From positions 1-5,798 of the forward strand of contig JAITNT010000024.1 in NCBI GenBank assembly GCA_031290295.1: 5,798 bases of DNA, given 5' to 3'. Below, one piece after another: positions 1 to 5,484 of this stretch. Each line of letters begins with the position of its first letter. The first letter of the stretch is position 1. The translations under genes were made by a program, and so were the position numbers. The stretch is from Clostridiales bacterium (lineage in GTDB: Bacteria > Bacillota > Clostridia > Christensenellales > DUVY01). The notes beneath the pieces were generated by a model, which made no database searches, was not told the DNA's origin, and saw only the letters and a list, made by a program, of their open reading frames with translations.

Positions 1-102
1 CGCTTCGTTCTCTCCCGCAAACGCCGTCACGCTCTGACACTCTATCCACCCTGTGTCTACTACCGACCTGAAGTCCGTTATCCGAAATTTGTTTAGATAC
101 AT
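1..102 (-). CDS. N-terminal fragment of AAA/OLD-type ATPase (partial)
   Basis: A reading frame starts at the ATG at 102-100 and stays open for 34 codons to the left edge, where it is cut off. The peptide begins MYLNKFRITDFRSVVDTGW and ends VTAFAGENEA. This is the usual opening of P-loop ATPases of the RecF/SMC/OLD kind: a first beta strand and 'FRS' turn, then a second strand leading into a Walker A loop (GENExGK[ST]); the lysine and serine/threonine would lie just outside the window. Possible ribosome binding sites are GGAG at 116-113, ten bases before the ATG, and AGGAG directly abutting it. No in-frame ATG lies upstream before the TAG at 147-145. Such proteins include OLD-family nucleases, often with a C-terminal TOPRIM domain, and other AAA ATPases in phage defence or DNA repair. 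Which subtype this is cannot be told from 34 residues. It is on the same strand as galK but 309 bases away, so it is probably a separate transcription unit. Confidence 0.72.
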   Translation of the reverse strand, partial: MYLNKFRITDFRSVVDTGWIECQSVTAFAGENEA

Positions 103-238
103 CTCCTGTCCGCTCCAAAATTTTAATTCTCTTTTTAATAATTGCTAAACATAGATAATATATGTAAAACCGCAAGAATTATAACGTCCCGCATTTGTTT
201 AGATACAAAAGGAAAAACTTTCATAAACGCAAGAATTT
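87..238 (-). repeat. Duplicated leader block before the ATPase gene
   Basis: Read on the minus strand, two short words occur twice in the same order. AATTCTTGCG is at 238-229 and again at 180-171. TGTATCTAAACAAAT is at 207-193 and again at 101-87. The second 15-base copy overlaps the start codon of the ATPase gene (its TG comes from ATG). The first copy is preceded by T instead of A, so there the ATG has become TTG, and that frame stops after nine codons. The pattern suggests a diverged tandem duplication of the gene's leader and start. Alternatively the 15-base word is a repeated operator: its core TGTTTAGATACA is an imperfect palindrome with TGT/ACA ends. A shorter inverted copy (CTAAACA on the plus strand) is at 145-151. 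Confidence 0.6.
178..183 (-). promoter_or_regulatory. Candidate -10 box for the ATPase gene
   Basis: A perfect TATAAT reads 183 to 178 on the minus strand, about 75 bases before the ATPase ATG. No good -35 box is present at the usual spacing; TTGTAT at 208-203 is 19 bases away and matches poorly. That position coincides with the upstream copy of the repeated 15-base word, so a regulator bound there would sit over the -35 region. The surroundings are AT-rich, so a chance TATAAT is quite possible. Confidence 0.3.
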
Positions 239-307
239 TTCGGTTGAGCTTCAAAATCACAAAAAAAACAGAAAACGGATAAAACCTATCAATGTGTAAT
301 GTTGAGC

Positions 308-340
308 GTGCGGTCGAAACATCGTACGTGCTACCCGCAC
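308..340. repeat. Inverted repeat, possible hairpin downstream of galK
   Basis: GTGCGG at 308-313 and CCGCAC at 335-340 are perfect 6-base inverted arms around a 21-base loop, and the loop contains the palindrome CGTACG (323-328). It lies about 70 bases past the galK stop. There is no T-run directly after it on the minus strand (the nearest is T8 around 262-269), so it is not a standard intrinsic terminator. It could be a transcript-end structure or a protein-binding site. Confidence 0.35.
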
Positions 341-368
341 CAAATACAAATAAAACAAGCCAATTTTC

Positions 369-402
369 GTCATTGCGAGGAGCTTTAGCGACGCGGCAAT
401 CC
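369..402. repeat. Dispersed intergenic repeat-like element (TCATTGCGAGGAG type)
   Basis: The stretch beginning GTCATTGCGAGGAGC and ending GCGGCAATCC is bounded by ATTGC (372-376) and GCAAT (396-400), which can pair as a 5-bp stem. I recognise this word from short palindromic repeats scattered through intergenic regions of many unrelated bacterial genomes, but I cannot name its family with certainty. It starts nine bases past the galK stop codon. On the plus strand the stem is followed by CCTTTTT, so it could also act as a weak terminator for plus-strand transcription. Only one copy lies in this window, so its repeat status rests on memory rather than on the sequence here. Confidence 0.55.
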
Positions 403-411
403 TTTTTAATT

Positions 412-1593
412 CTACCCTCTTAACTCCCTGACACCCGTGCCTATCTCCGACATAAAAAACGCGGCGGTATACCCGGTCGCCCTCGTATACGCGGCGCCTA
501 CGGTTTTTATAAAGCTCTCGATTTCGCTCTTTAGCACTACGGACACGGTGCTGCCGCCGAAGCCCGCGCCCGTCATGCGCGAGCCGATACAGCCGGGCGT
601 TTTTTGCGCGCTCTCCGCGAGCGCGTCAAGCTCCGCGCCCGTCACCTCGTAAAGCTCCTTGAGCGACGCGTGCGACGCGTTAAGCAGCTTGCCGAAGGTA
701 AGAATGTGACCGCCCTCAAGCGCGGCGCAGGCGGCTGTTACGCGGGCGCACTCCGTCACTACGTGCTCGGCGCGTTTGCGAACGACCTCCCTTTGAATCG
801 CGCCGGAGTAGTTCCCGAAGTCCTCCTCCGTAAGCTCCGACAAGCTGCCGAGAGCCGGCAAAACGGCGCGCAAGTCTGCAAGCGCCTCCTCGCATTCCGA
901 ACGTCTTTCGTTATATTTAGACGCTATCAGCGAATGCGGCTTATTCGTGTTAGCCACGACAAGGCGGTAATCTCCGAGCCGGATAGGTATATGCCTGAAT
1001 TCCAATGTCGAGCAGTTAAGCAAAATCGCATTGTCCGCCTTGCCGTTAGCGGAGGCGAATTGATCCATGATACCGCAATTTACACCCGCGTAAGCGTTCT
1101 CGGCTCGTTGACAAAGCAACGCGAGCTTAGTGCGGTCGATAGAAGACGCAACGCCCTCGCTTTCGTTATGAAGCGTAATAAAAGCATACGCCGTAGCGAC
1201 CTCGATTGACGCCGAGCTTGAAAGCCCCGCCCCGAAAGGTATATCGGTGTCGTAGAGAAGCTCCGCGCCCCTTATCGTTATGCCGTCCTCGGTAAGCATT
1301 TGAAGCACGCCCGCCTGATAGTTGCCCCATTTAAGCCCGCGGTAATCGTTAAGGCGGTCGATATCCAGGCATACCCTGTCCGCAAGCGTCGTCGCCGCAA
1401 GCCGCACCGTATCGCCGCCGGTTAGGCGAATGGCGATTTTGGTGTCCAGCGTAAGCGCCGCCGGCAATACGCAGCCGCCGTTGTAATCGATATGCTCGCC
1501 GATGAGGTTGACGCGTCCGGGCGCGGCAAACACGCGGATTACTCCGCCCGCACCGTAAATGTCGACAAACCGTTCTTGTAAGCTTTTAGCCAT
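412..1593 (-). CDS. galK: Galactokinase
   Basis: This 393-residue cytoplasmic GHMP kinase phosphorylates alpha-D-galactose to galactose-1-phosphate with ATP, the entry step of the Leloir pathway. All three family motifs are present: the galactokinase signature PGRVNLIGEHIDY (25-37, with the sugar-contacting E33, H34 and D36 and the catalytic-type R27), the ATP-binding loop GAGLSSSA (121-128), and the C-terminal glycine motif TGAGFGG (341-347). D177 in GIMDQFAS aligns with the family's catalytic aspartate. The length is typical and no key residue is missing. The ATG at 1593 is only eight bases after the stop of the GH2 gene. Its Shine-Dalgarno sequence, GGAGG at 1611-1607, lies within the last codons of that gene, 13 bases before the ATG, which is longer than usual. 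The two genes are therefore almost certainly cotranscribed, with GH2 supplying the galactose. No galT or galE is visible. Assignment is firm; arabinokinase or another GHMP kinase is unlikely given the signature. Confidence 0.96.
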   Translation of the reverse strand: MAKSLQERFVDIYGAGGVIRVFAAPGRVNLIGEHIDYNGGCVLPAALTLDTKIAIRLTGGDTVRLAATTLADRVCLDIDRLNDYRGLKWGNYQAGVLQMLTEDGITIRGAELLYDTDIPFGAGLSSSASIEVATAYAFITLHNESEGVASSIDRTKLALLCQRAENAYAGVNCGIMDQFASANGKADNAILLNCSTLEFRHIPIRLGDYRLVVANTNKPHSLIASKYNERRSECEEALADLRAVLPALGSLSELTEEDFGNYSGAIQREVVRKRAEHVVTECARVTAACAALEGGHILTFGKLLNASHASLKELYEVTGAELDALAESAQKTPGCIGSRMTGAGFGGSTVSVVLKSEIESFIKTVGAAYTRATGYTAAFFMSEIGTGVRELRG

Positions 1594-1601
1594 AATTATG
1601 T

Positions 1602-3938
1602 TTATTCCTCCGATTTAATATCGACGTCTATTGTCTGAACGACGCCGTTACATTCGCATTTTACCGAGCTTTTTGTCAAAACGCCCGTAGTACGGACCCA
1701 AACCGCGCGAACGCCGCCCGCGAGCGGCACCGCGGCATCCCCGATAACCGAAAGCCCCGCGCCCGCGCTTACCGTTACGACGTCGTTTGCCGCCGAGAGC
1801 AAATTGCCCGACTCGTCCAGCATTCTGAACGTCAGGCGCGTAACGTCGTAGGTTTTGCCGTGAATAAGCTTGACGCTGTCCGCGCGAAACTCCAAATGCT
1901 TGCTTCTTACCGGCGCTTTGGTCACGGTGCAGACGTGCGCGCCGTTTTGATAACCCTTAAATTCATACACGCCGTTCATATTAATATACTTTACCGCGCA
2001 GGCTATCGCGTCCGAACGGAATTTCTTATCGGCAAGCTTGACCCTCGTACCGAACGGCAGCCGCCGCAAGCCGTATTTAAGCACGTCGCGCCAAACGCTC
2101 CTGAACCGCGCCGCCCGTCTTTTGGTCATGCCCTCCTTGTTAGCAAGCTCGGGTCCGAAAAAGTCCGTAAAATATACCGTTCCGGGCACACCCGCCGCTT
2201 TGGGGTATAGGGTCTCGAGATACTCTCCGCCGCGGTACACCCTTATTTCGTCGCAGTTAGAAAAAATAGGCGCGGCCTTAGGCAAATCCTCGGGGTTTTC
2301 GCCCCAAACGAGCGAGGAAGCGACCTCCAGTACGGGCATTCGCGTATAGTGCATAGCGTACGCGGCGGCGGCGAGCTTGGGCATTCTGAACATATCGGTT
2401 ACGCCGTGATAGCAAACGCCGTCCTGATGTCCGAAATCCTTATGCGTAGGATAATCCGCCATGCACCAGCCGATGCAGCCGACATGATCCTTAGACGCGG
2501 CGGCGGCGGATAGCACGGCGGCGTGGCGCACGGCGTGTTCCGCGCGCACGTTCTCGGGGTCGGCGGCTTTGACGGGGAACATATGCCCCATGTATTCGGT
2601 TACGAGCAACGGCGCGGAGCGTTCCGTGACGCGCCGCTTAGGGAGCAGGGGCGCGCCGACGCCGTCAAAGCTGAAATCGTTATACGTATAAACGTCTTCA
2701 AAAAAACGGCTGAAAGAAAAATTACGCACGCCGCCGGTTTGTCTGGTCAGGTCAAGACCGCGCGCGACCGCGTTCGTTTCCGCATAAAAAGCGTCGTTGT
2801 CCGGGGATTCGTTGATTCGCACGCCCCAAAGTACGACGGACGGATTGTTGCGGTCGCGCAAAATCATGGCGCGGACGTTCTCGAGCGAACGCTTCCGCCA
2901 CGCGTCGTCCCCGATATGCTGCCAACCGGGAATTTCCTCAAAAACAAGCAAGCCCAAAGCATCGCACGCTTCGATAAAATGCTTGCTGGGCGGATAGTGC
3001 GACGAGCGCACAATATTACAACCCAGCTTATCCTTCAAAATCCTGACGTCGCTTACCTGCGCGCTTTTCGGCATAGCGTAACCGGCGTACGGATAGCATT
3101 GATGTCTGTTAAGCCCTCTAAGCTTGATTTTTTTGCCGTTTAAGAAAAACCCGTCCGCCTTGAACACCGCCTCGCGGAAGCCGAGCTTGCCGTTAAACAC
3201 GTCGATAACGACGCCGTCGCCGTCCCTGTACGTCACCGTAACGTCATAAAGCCGCGGGTTGTCCAAATCCCACAGAAGCGCGCCGCGCATTTCCGCGGTA
3301 AACTCAACCTTCTCCGAAGCGGGCAATACGCCGGAAAAAACCTTGCGCTTGCCGTAAAAAACCTCTGCCGTAAGCGTACCCGACGGCGCGTTTACCTCAA
3401 CCGACGCGATAAGCTTGGGTGTGTCGGTAAGCAGCGACTCCGAACGCATAAAAACGTCCGAAATATAGCTTTCGTCCGTAATAACAAGCGAAACCTCGCG
3501 ATAAATACCCGCAAGGCACAGATAATCTACGACGTCTCCGAACGGCGGTACGGCCGCGTCCTCGCGTCCGTCAAGCTTGACCAATATGCCGTTAGTCCCC
3601 GGGCGTGTGTAAGGCGTGAGGTCTATCTCGAACGGCGTGTAGCCGCCCGCGTGACCGCCGCACGGTATGGTGTTGCAGTAAATTTCACACGAAACCGCCG
3701 CGCCCTCGAAGCGCAGGGTCACCCGCTTGCGCGCGGTAATATCGTCAAGGATAAACTCCTTGTAATACGCCGACACAATTTGATAATCGCGTTCGTCAAA
3801 ATATGCAGGCGCAAGCTGCTTGACGGTATGCGGAATATCCACCGATTCGCAAGTCTCCGGAAGCCCCTTCAATATGTACTCGTCCGAAAAAACGGGAGAA
3901 AACTTCCAATCAAAATTAAGATGTCTAACCTCTCTCAC
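1602..3938 (-). CDS. GH2 family glycosidase, probable beta-galactosidase
   Basis: This is a 778-residue retaining glycoside hydrolase of family 2. Domain order by inspection: jelly-roll sugar-binding domain (about 1-155), immunoglobulin-like domain (about 156-257), TIM-barrel catalytic domain (about 258-535, opening with FFLNGKKIKLRGLNRHQ), then Ig-like C-terminal regions. The acid/base is probably E377 in LWGVRINES and the nucleophile E448 in LLVTEYMGHMFP; the motifs HYPPSKHF, GWCMADYPTHKDFG and CYHGVTDMFR are typical of this GH2 branch. There is no signal peptide, so it acts in the cytoplasm on imported sugar. It is shorter than E. coli LacZ (about 1,020 aa) and lacks the LacZ small-chain domain. 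The start is GTG at 3938-3936: an in-frame TAG lies directly before it, homology begins at once (LNFDWKF), and AAGGGGG (3953-3947) sits eight bases upstream. The adjacent galK supports a galactoside substrate, but family 2 also contains glucuronidases and mannosidases, so substrate is inferred. Confidence 0.92.
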   Translation of the reverse strand: MREVRHLNFDWKFSPVFSDEYILKGLPETCESVDIPHTVKQLAPAYFDERDYQIVSAYYKEFILDDITARKRVTLRFEGAAVSCEIYCNTIPCGGHAGGYTPFEIDLTPYTRPGTNGILVKLDGREDAAVPPFGDVVDYLCLAGIYREVSLVITDESYISDVFMRSESLLTDTPKLIASVEVNAPSGTLTAEVFYGKRKVFSGVLPASEKVEFTAEMRGALLWDLDNPRLYDVTVTYRDGDGVVIDVFNGKLGFREAVFKADGFFLNGKKIKLRGLNRHQCYPYAGYAMPKSAQVSDVRILKDKLGCNIVRSSHYPPSKHFIEACDALGLLVFEEIPGWQHIGDDAWRKRSLENVRAMILRDRNNPSVVLWGVRINESPDNDAFYAETNAVARGLDLTRQTGGVRNFSFSRFFEDVYTYNDFSFDGVGAPLLPKRRVTERSAPLLVTEYMGHMFPVKAADPENVRAEHAVRHAAVLSAAAASKDHVGCIGWCMADYPTHKDFGHQDGVCYHGVTDMFRMPKLAAAAYAMHYTRMPVLEVASSLVWGENPEDLPKAAPIFSNCDEIRVYRGGEYLETLYPKAAGVPGTVYFTDFFGPELANKEGMTKRRAARFRSVWRDVLKYGLRRLPFGTRVKLADKKFRSDAIACAVKYINMNGVYEFKGYQNGAHVCTVTKAPVRSKHLEFRADSVKLIHGKTYDVTRLTFRMLDESGNLLSAANDVVTVSAGAGLSVIGDAAVPLAGGVRAVWVRTTGVLTKSSVKCECNGVVQTIDVDIKSEE

Positions 3939-3976
3939 CTAAAAAACCCCCTTATCAAAAAACGCGCCTCTCTCAT
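3935..3976 (-). CDS. Possible 13-codon leader ORF before the GH2 gene
   Basis: ATG at 3976-3974 is preceded by GGAGG (3987-3983) with a 6-base spacer, a better ribosome binding site than that of the GH2 gene itself. The frame encodes MREARFLIRGFFR and stops at TGA 3937-3935, which overlaps the GTG start of GH2 (GTGA). That arrangement favours termination-reinitiation coupling. The peptide start MREARFL resembles the GH2 start MREVRHL, and the nine bases TGAGAGAGG occur at both places (3975-3967 and 3937-3929), so a local duplication of the start region is likely. The two frames differ, so it is not an in-frame extension. The same bases also read as a perfect -10 box (TATAAT); if that is the promoter, this ORF is not transcribed. 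Expression is unproven. Confidence 0.4.
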   Translation of the reverse strand: MREARFLIRGFFR

Positions 3977-3980
3977 TATA
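3975..3980 (-). promoter_or_regulatory. Candidate -10 box for the GH2-galK unit
   Basis: TATAAT reads 3980 to 3975 on the minus strand, giving a leader of about 30 bases before the GTG start. No -35 box is seen at 15-18 bases upstream, and there is no TG extension. The region at that spacing is instead filled by the GC-rich inverted repeat at 3991-4007, which would fit an activator- or repressor-controlled promoter. The competing reading is that these bases are part of a ribosome binding site and ATG. Confidence 0.35.
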
Positions 3981-3990
3981 CTCCTCCAAT

Positions 3991-4007
3991 CCGCCGCGCT
4001 CCGGCGG
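3991..4007. promoter_or_regulatory. Perfect inverted repeat upstream of GH2, possible operator or hairpin
   Basis: CCGCCG (3991-3996) and CGGCGG (4002-4007) flank a 5-base loop. The repeat ends three bases from the GGAGGAG that precedes the leader ORF and covers the place where a -35 box would be expected. An alternative stem can form between 3996-4004 (GCGCTCCGG) and 4027-4036 (CCGGA, a bulged C, GCGC), and the two exclude each other. It may be an operator or a leader RNA structure; the high GC content of the region makes chance pairing possible. Confidence 0.35.
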
Positions 4008-4043
4008 CCAAATAACGTGTGAAAGCCCGGACGCGCCGCAGAC

Positions 4044-4115
4044 AAAAAAAGCCAACGCCTCCGACGGGCAATTAATCCCGACAACTACTTAGACGGTATC
4101 TTCAGCCGTCGGAGG
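4044..4115 (-). terminator. Probable terminator of the rpoD-trmK-zinc ribbon operon
   Basis: On the minus strand CCTCCGACGG (4115-4106) and CCGTCGGAGG (4067-4058) are perfect 10-base inverted arms, followed seven bases later by seven T's (4050-4044). The first arm lies in the last codons of the zinc-ribbon gene and the stop codon is in the loop. The 38-base loop and the 7-base gap before the T's are longer than ideal. The loop holds a further small CGGG/CCCG stem that may compact it. An alternative hairpin, GACGG (4110-4106) with CCGTC (4096-4092), competes for the first arm. Confidence 0.55.
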
Positions 4116-4815
4116 AATATATAATTCTGCGGCAGTTCTCGCATTCAACGGTACCGTCGGCTTTGAGCTTGCTTACGGACTGCATGGAAATTTCCATGCG
4201 GCAGCCGCTGCACGAATTAGGTCTCTCCAGAGTAACGAACGCGGGCAGCACCCTGTCCTTGCGCAGCGCCTGATAAGCGTCGAACAGCTTTTTGTCTATT
4301 CCCTTGCTCATTTTGTCGAGCTGCGCGCGCAGCTCGTCCATAGTCGGCTCCCTTTCCTTCTTGAACGCCTCGAATTTCTCCTTCGATTCGTTGAAAACCC
4401 CGCGGCTGCGCGTACCGCTCTTACGCGCGTCCTCGTTAATACGCGCTATTTCGTCGTTGCGCTGACCTATCGCGTTCAGCTCCTTTTCGATTGCGGACAG
4501 CCTTTCGTTCAGCTTATTAATCTGCGTCTTGTATTTTTCCGCGTTCTCCTCGGTAAGCCCGTTCGGCAATACGTTAAGCTCCAGTTCCTCGAGTCTTTTG
4601 AGAGTGTCGGCGTAAATATTACCGAGCTTGTCAAAATGCGCGACTACGTCGCCCGCCCTTTGCTCGCTTATCTCGGCGCGCTTTTTAGCGTCGGAATAAG
4701 CCTCCTTAGCGGCTGTGGCTCTCTTGTAGTCCTCGCTTTTTTCAATCTCCTTTTCTAACTCCCGCAAGCGGGCGTCAAGCCTTTGATAACTTAATATCCC
4801 TTCGAATTTTGACAT
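4102..4815 (-). CDS. Coiled-coil protein with C4-type zinc ribbon (COG1579 family)
   Basis: This 237-residue protein has a long, charged, heptad-like alpha-helical region (about residues 8-185, rich in E, K, R and L). It is followed by a conserved linker (about 189-199, LPAFVTLERPN) and a C-terminal zinc ribbon with C202-x2-C205 and C225-x2-C228 in CSGC and CENC. This is the layout of the COG1579 / zf-RING_7 (PF02591) family: soluble proteins of about 230-250 residues, proposed to bind nucleic acid or protein, without a firmly established role. There is no signal peptide or membrane segment. The ATG at 4815 has GGAGG at 4825-4821, five bases upstream, and lies 12 bases after the trmK stop, so the two are cotranscribed. 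In many Bacillota a NIF3-like gene sits between trmK and this gene; here it is missing. Confidence 0.9.
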   Translation of the reverse strand: MSKFEGILSYQRLDARLRELEKEIEKSEDYKRATAAKEAYSDAKKRAEISEQRAGDVVAHFDKLGNIYADTLKRLEELELNVLPNGLTEENAEKYKTQINKLNERLSAIEKELNAIGQRNDEIARINEDARKSGTRSRGVFNESKEKFEAFKKEREPTMDELRAQLDKMSKGIDKKLFDAYQALRKDRVLPAFVTLERPNSCSGCRMEISMQSVSKLKADGTVECENCRRIIYSSDG

Positions 4816-4827
4816 AATATCCTCCGT

Positions 4828-5484
4828 CTATAATTGTAATATATCTTTAATAGTCCTTGCCCTGCCGGCAAAATATTCCGCGCGTTCGCCGCTTGCGCGC
4901 GCGCCGTATTCCTCGGCGCGCCTAAGCTCGCTGCGCAGCCTGTTAATAAAATCTGCGGACGGCGCCTTCAAATCGCTGTGCCCGAACATTATTTCCCGCT
5001 CGCTCAAGACCGTAACGCCCGGGCTGAGCTCCATGAGGTCATAGAATTTACCGCGGTCCGCCACCGTCATGTCGCGCGCTATGAGGTATCGCGTCATTAG
5101 GTACCGCCTTAACCTCTCGGCGTCCTTATGCGGAAGCAGAATAAAATTATTAATCCCGTCTCGCCGCTCCGGGTCAGACAAAATGCTTATTATTTCGCCG
5201 CCGCCCATGCCCGCGATAACCGCGAGATCCGCCTCGCCCGCCGCGACGGGTCTTAAGCCGAAGCCAACGCGCGCGGGCATTCTGTCGGCGATATTGTGGC
5301 GCTCCGCAAGCCTGCGCGCTTTTTCCAGGGACGGCTCGCTTATGTCCGTCGCTATAACCCTACCCGCGCCTTTCCGTATTATCAGCTCGCGGGCAAGATA
5401 GCCGTGGTCGCAGCCTATATCCGCCGCGGCGCGTATGCCGTACGGAACAAGTCCGCATACGGCGTCCAATCTTTTTGTAAGCAT
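4828..5484 (-). CDS. trmK: tRNA (adenine(22)-N(1))-methyltransferase
   Basis: This 218-residue class I SAM-dependent methyltransferase matches the TrmK family (B. subtilis YqfN), which methylates N1 of A22 in the D-arm of some tRNAs in the cytoplasm. Visible motifs are the SAM-binding strand-loop ADIGCDHGYLA (21-31), the acidic strand end ATDIS (45-49), the family-specific VGFGL (73-77) and AGMGGGEI (91-98), FILLPHKD in place of the commoner LILQP form (114-121), and KFYDLMEL (146-153). A helical C-terminal part (about 171-218) matches the family's coiled C-terminal domain. The ATG overlaps the rpoD stop by one base (TAATG), and no good Shine-Dalgarno sequence precedes it, so translation is probably coupled to rpoD. 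The rpoD-trmK neighbourhood is well known in Bacillota and supports the call. Confidence 0.92.
   Translation of the reverse strand: MLTKRLDAVCGLVPYGIRAAADIGCDHGYLARELIIRKGAGRVIATDISEPSLEKARRLAERHNIADRMPARVGFGLRPVAAGEADLAVIAGMGGGEIISILSDPERRDGINNFILLPHKDAERLRRYLMTRYLIARDMTVADRGKFYDLMELSPGVTVLSEREIMFGHSDLKAPSADFINRLRSELRRAEEYGARASGERAEYFAGRARTIKDILQL

Larger units (their letters stand above)
103..411. other. 309-base AT-rich intergenic region
   Basis: This gap lies between the galK stop and the ATPase start. It contains the TCATTGCGAGGAG element, the GTGCGG/CCGCAC hairpin, a T8 run on the minus strand near 262-269, the duplicated leader block and a TATAAT. I see no tRNA, riboswitch or convincing small ORF in it. 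It is visibly richer in A and T than the genes on either side, as expected for a region holding a transcript end and a new promoter, or for a junction between two acquired segments. Confidence 0.6.

Noticed and set aside
193..207. TTG at 208-206 as an alternative start of the ATPase gene
   Set aside because: That frame stops after nine codons and is not in phase with the ATPase frame. It looks like a duplicated remnant.
87..238. CRISPR array
   Set aside because: Only two copies of each word, of unequal spacing and 10-15 bases long, one of them inside coding sequence. This does not fit a CRISPR repeat-spacer layout.
604..1209. Plus-strand open frame of 201 codons opposite galK
   Set aside because: It lies fully inside galK in antisense, its product is rich in Arg and Ala with no recognisable domain, and galK has all its family motifs. 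It is a shadow frame of a GC-rich gene.
2523..3143. Plus-strand open frame of 206 codons opposite the GH2 gene
   Set aside because: It is antisense to the conserved GH2 catalytic domain, lacks a sensible ribosome binding site and resembles no family I know.
3935..3976. Programmed -1 frameshift at TTTTTTA joining the leader ORF to GH2
   Set aside because: The heptamer is not in the required phase in the leader ORF, and slipping back one base there gives an immediate TAG. Stop-start overlap explains the layout better.
3651..4022. Plus-strand open frame crossing the GH2 start and the intergenic region
   Set aside because: Most of it is antisense to GH2, and the rest runs through the leader and hairpin region. 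The peptide shows no domain.
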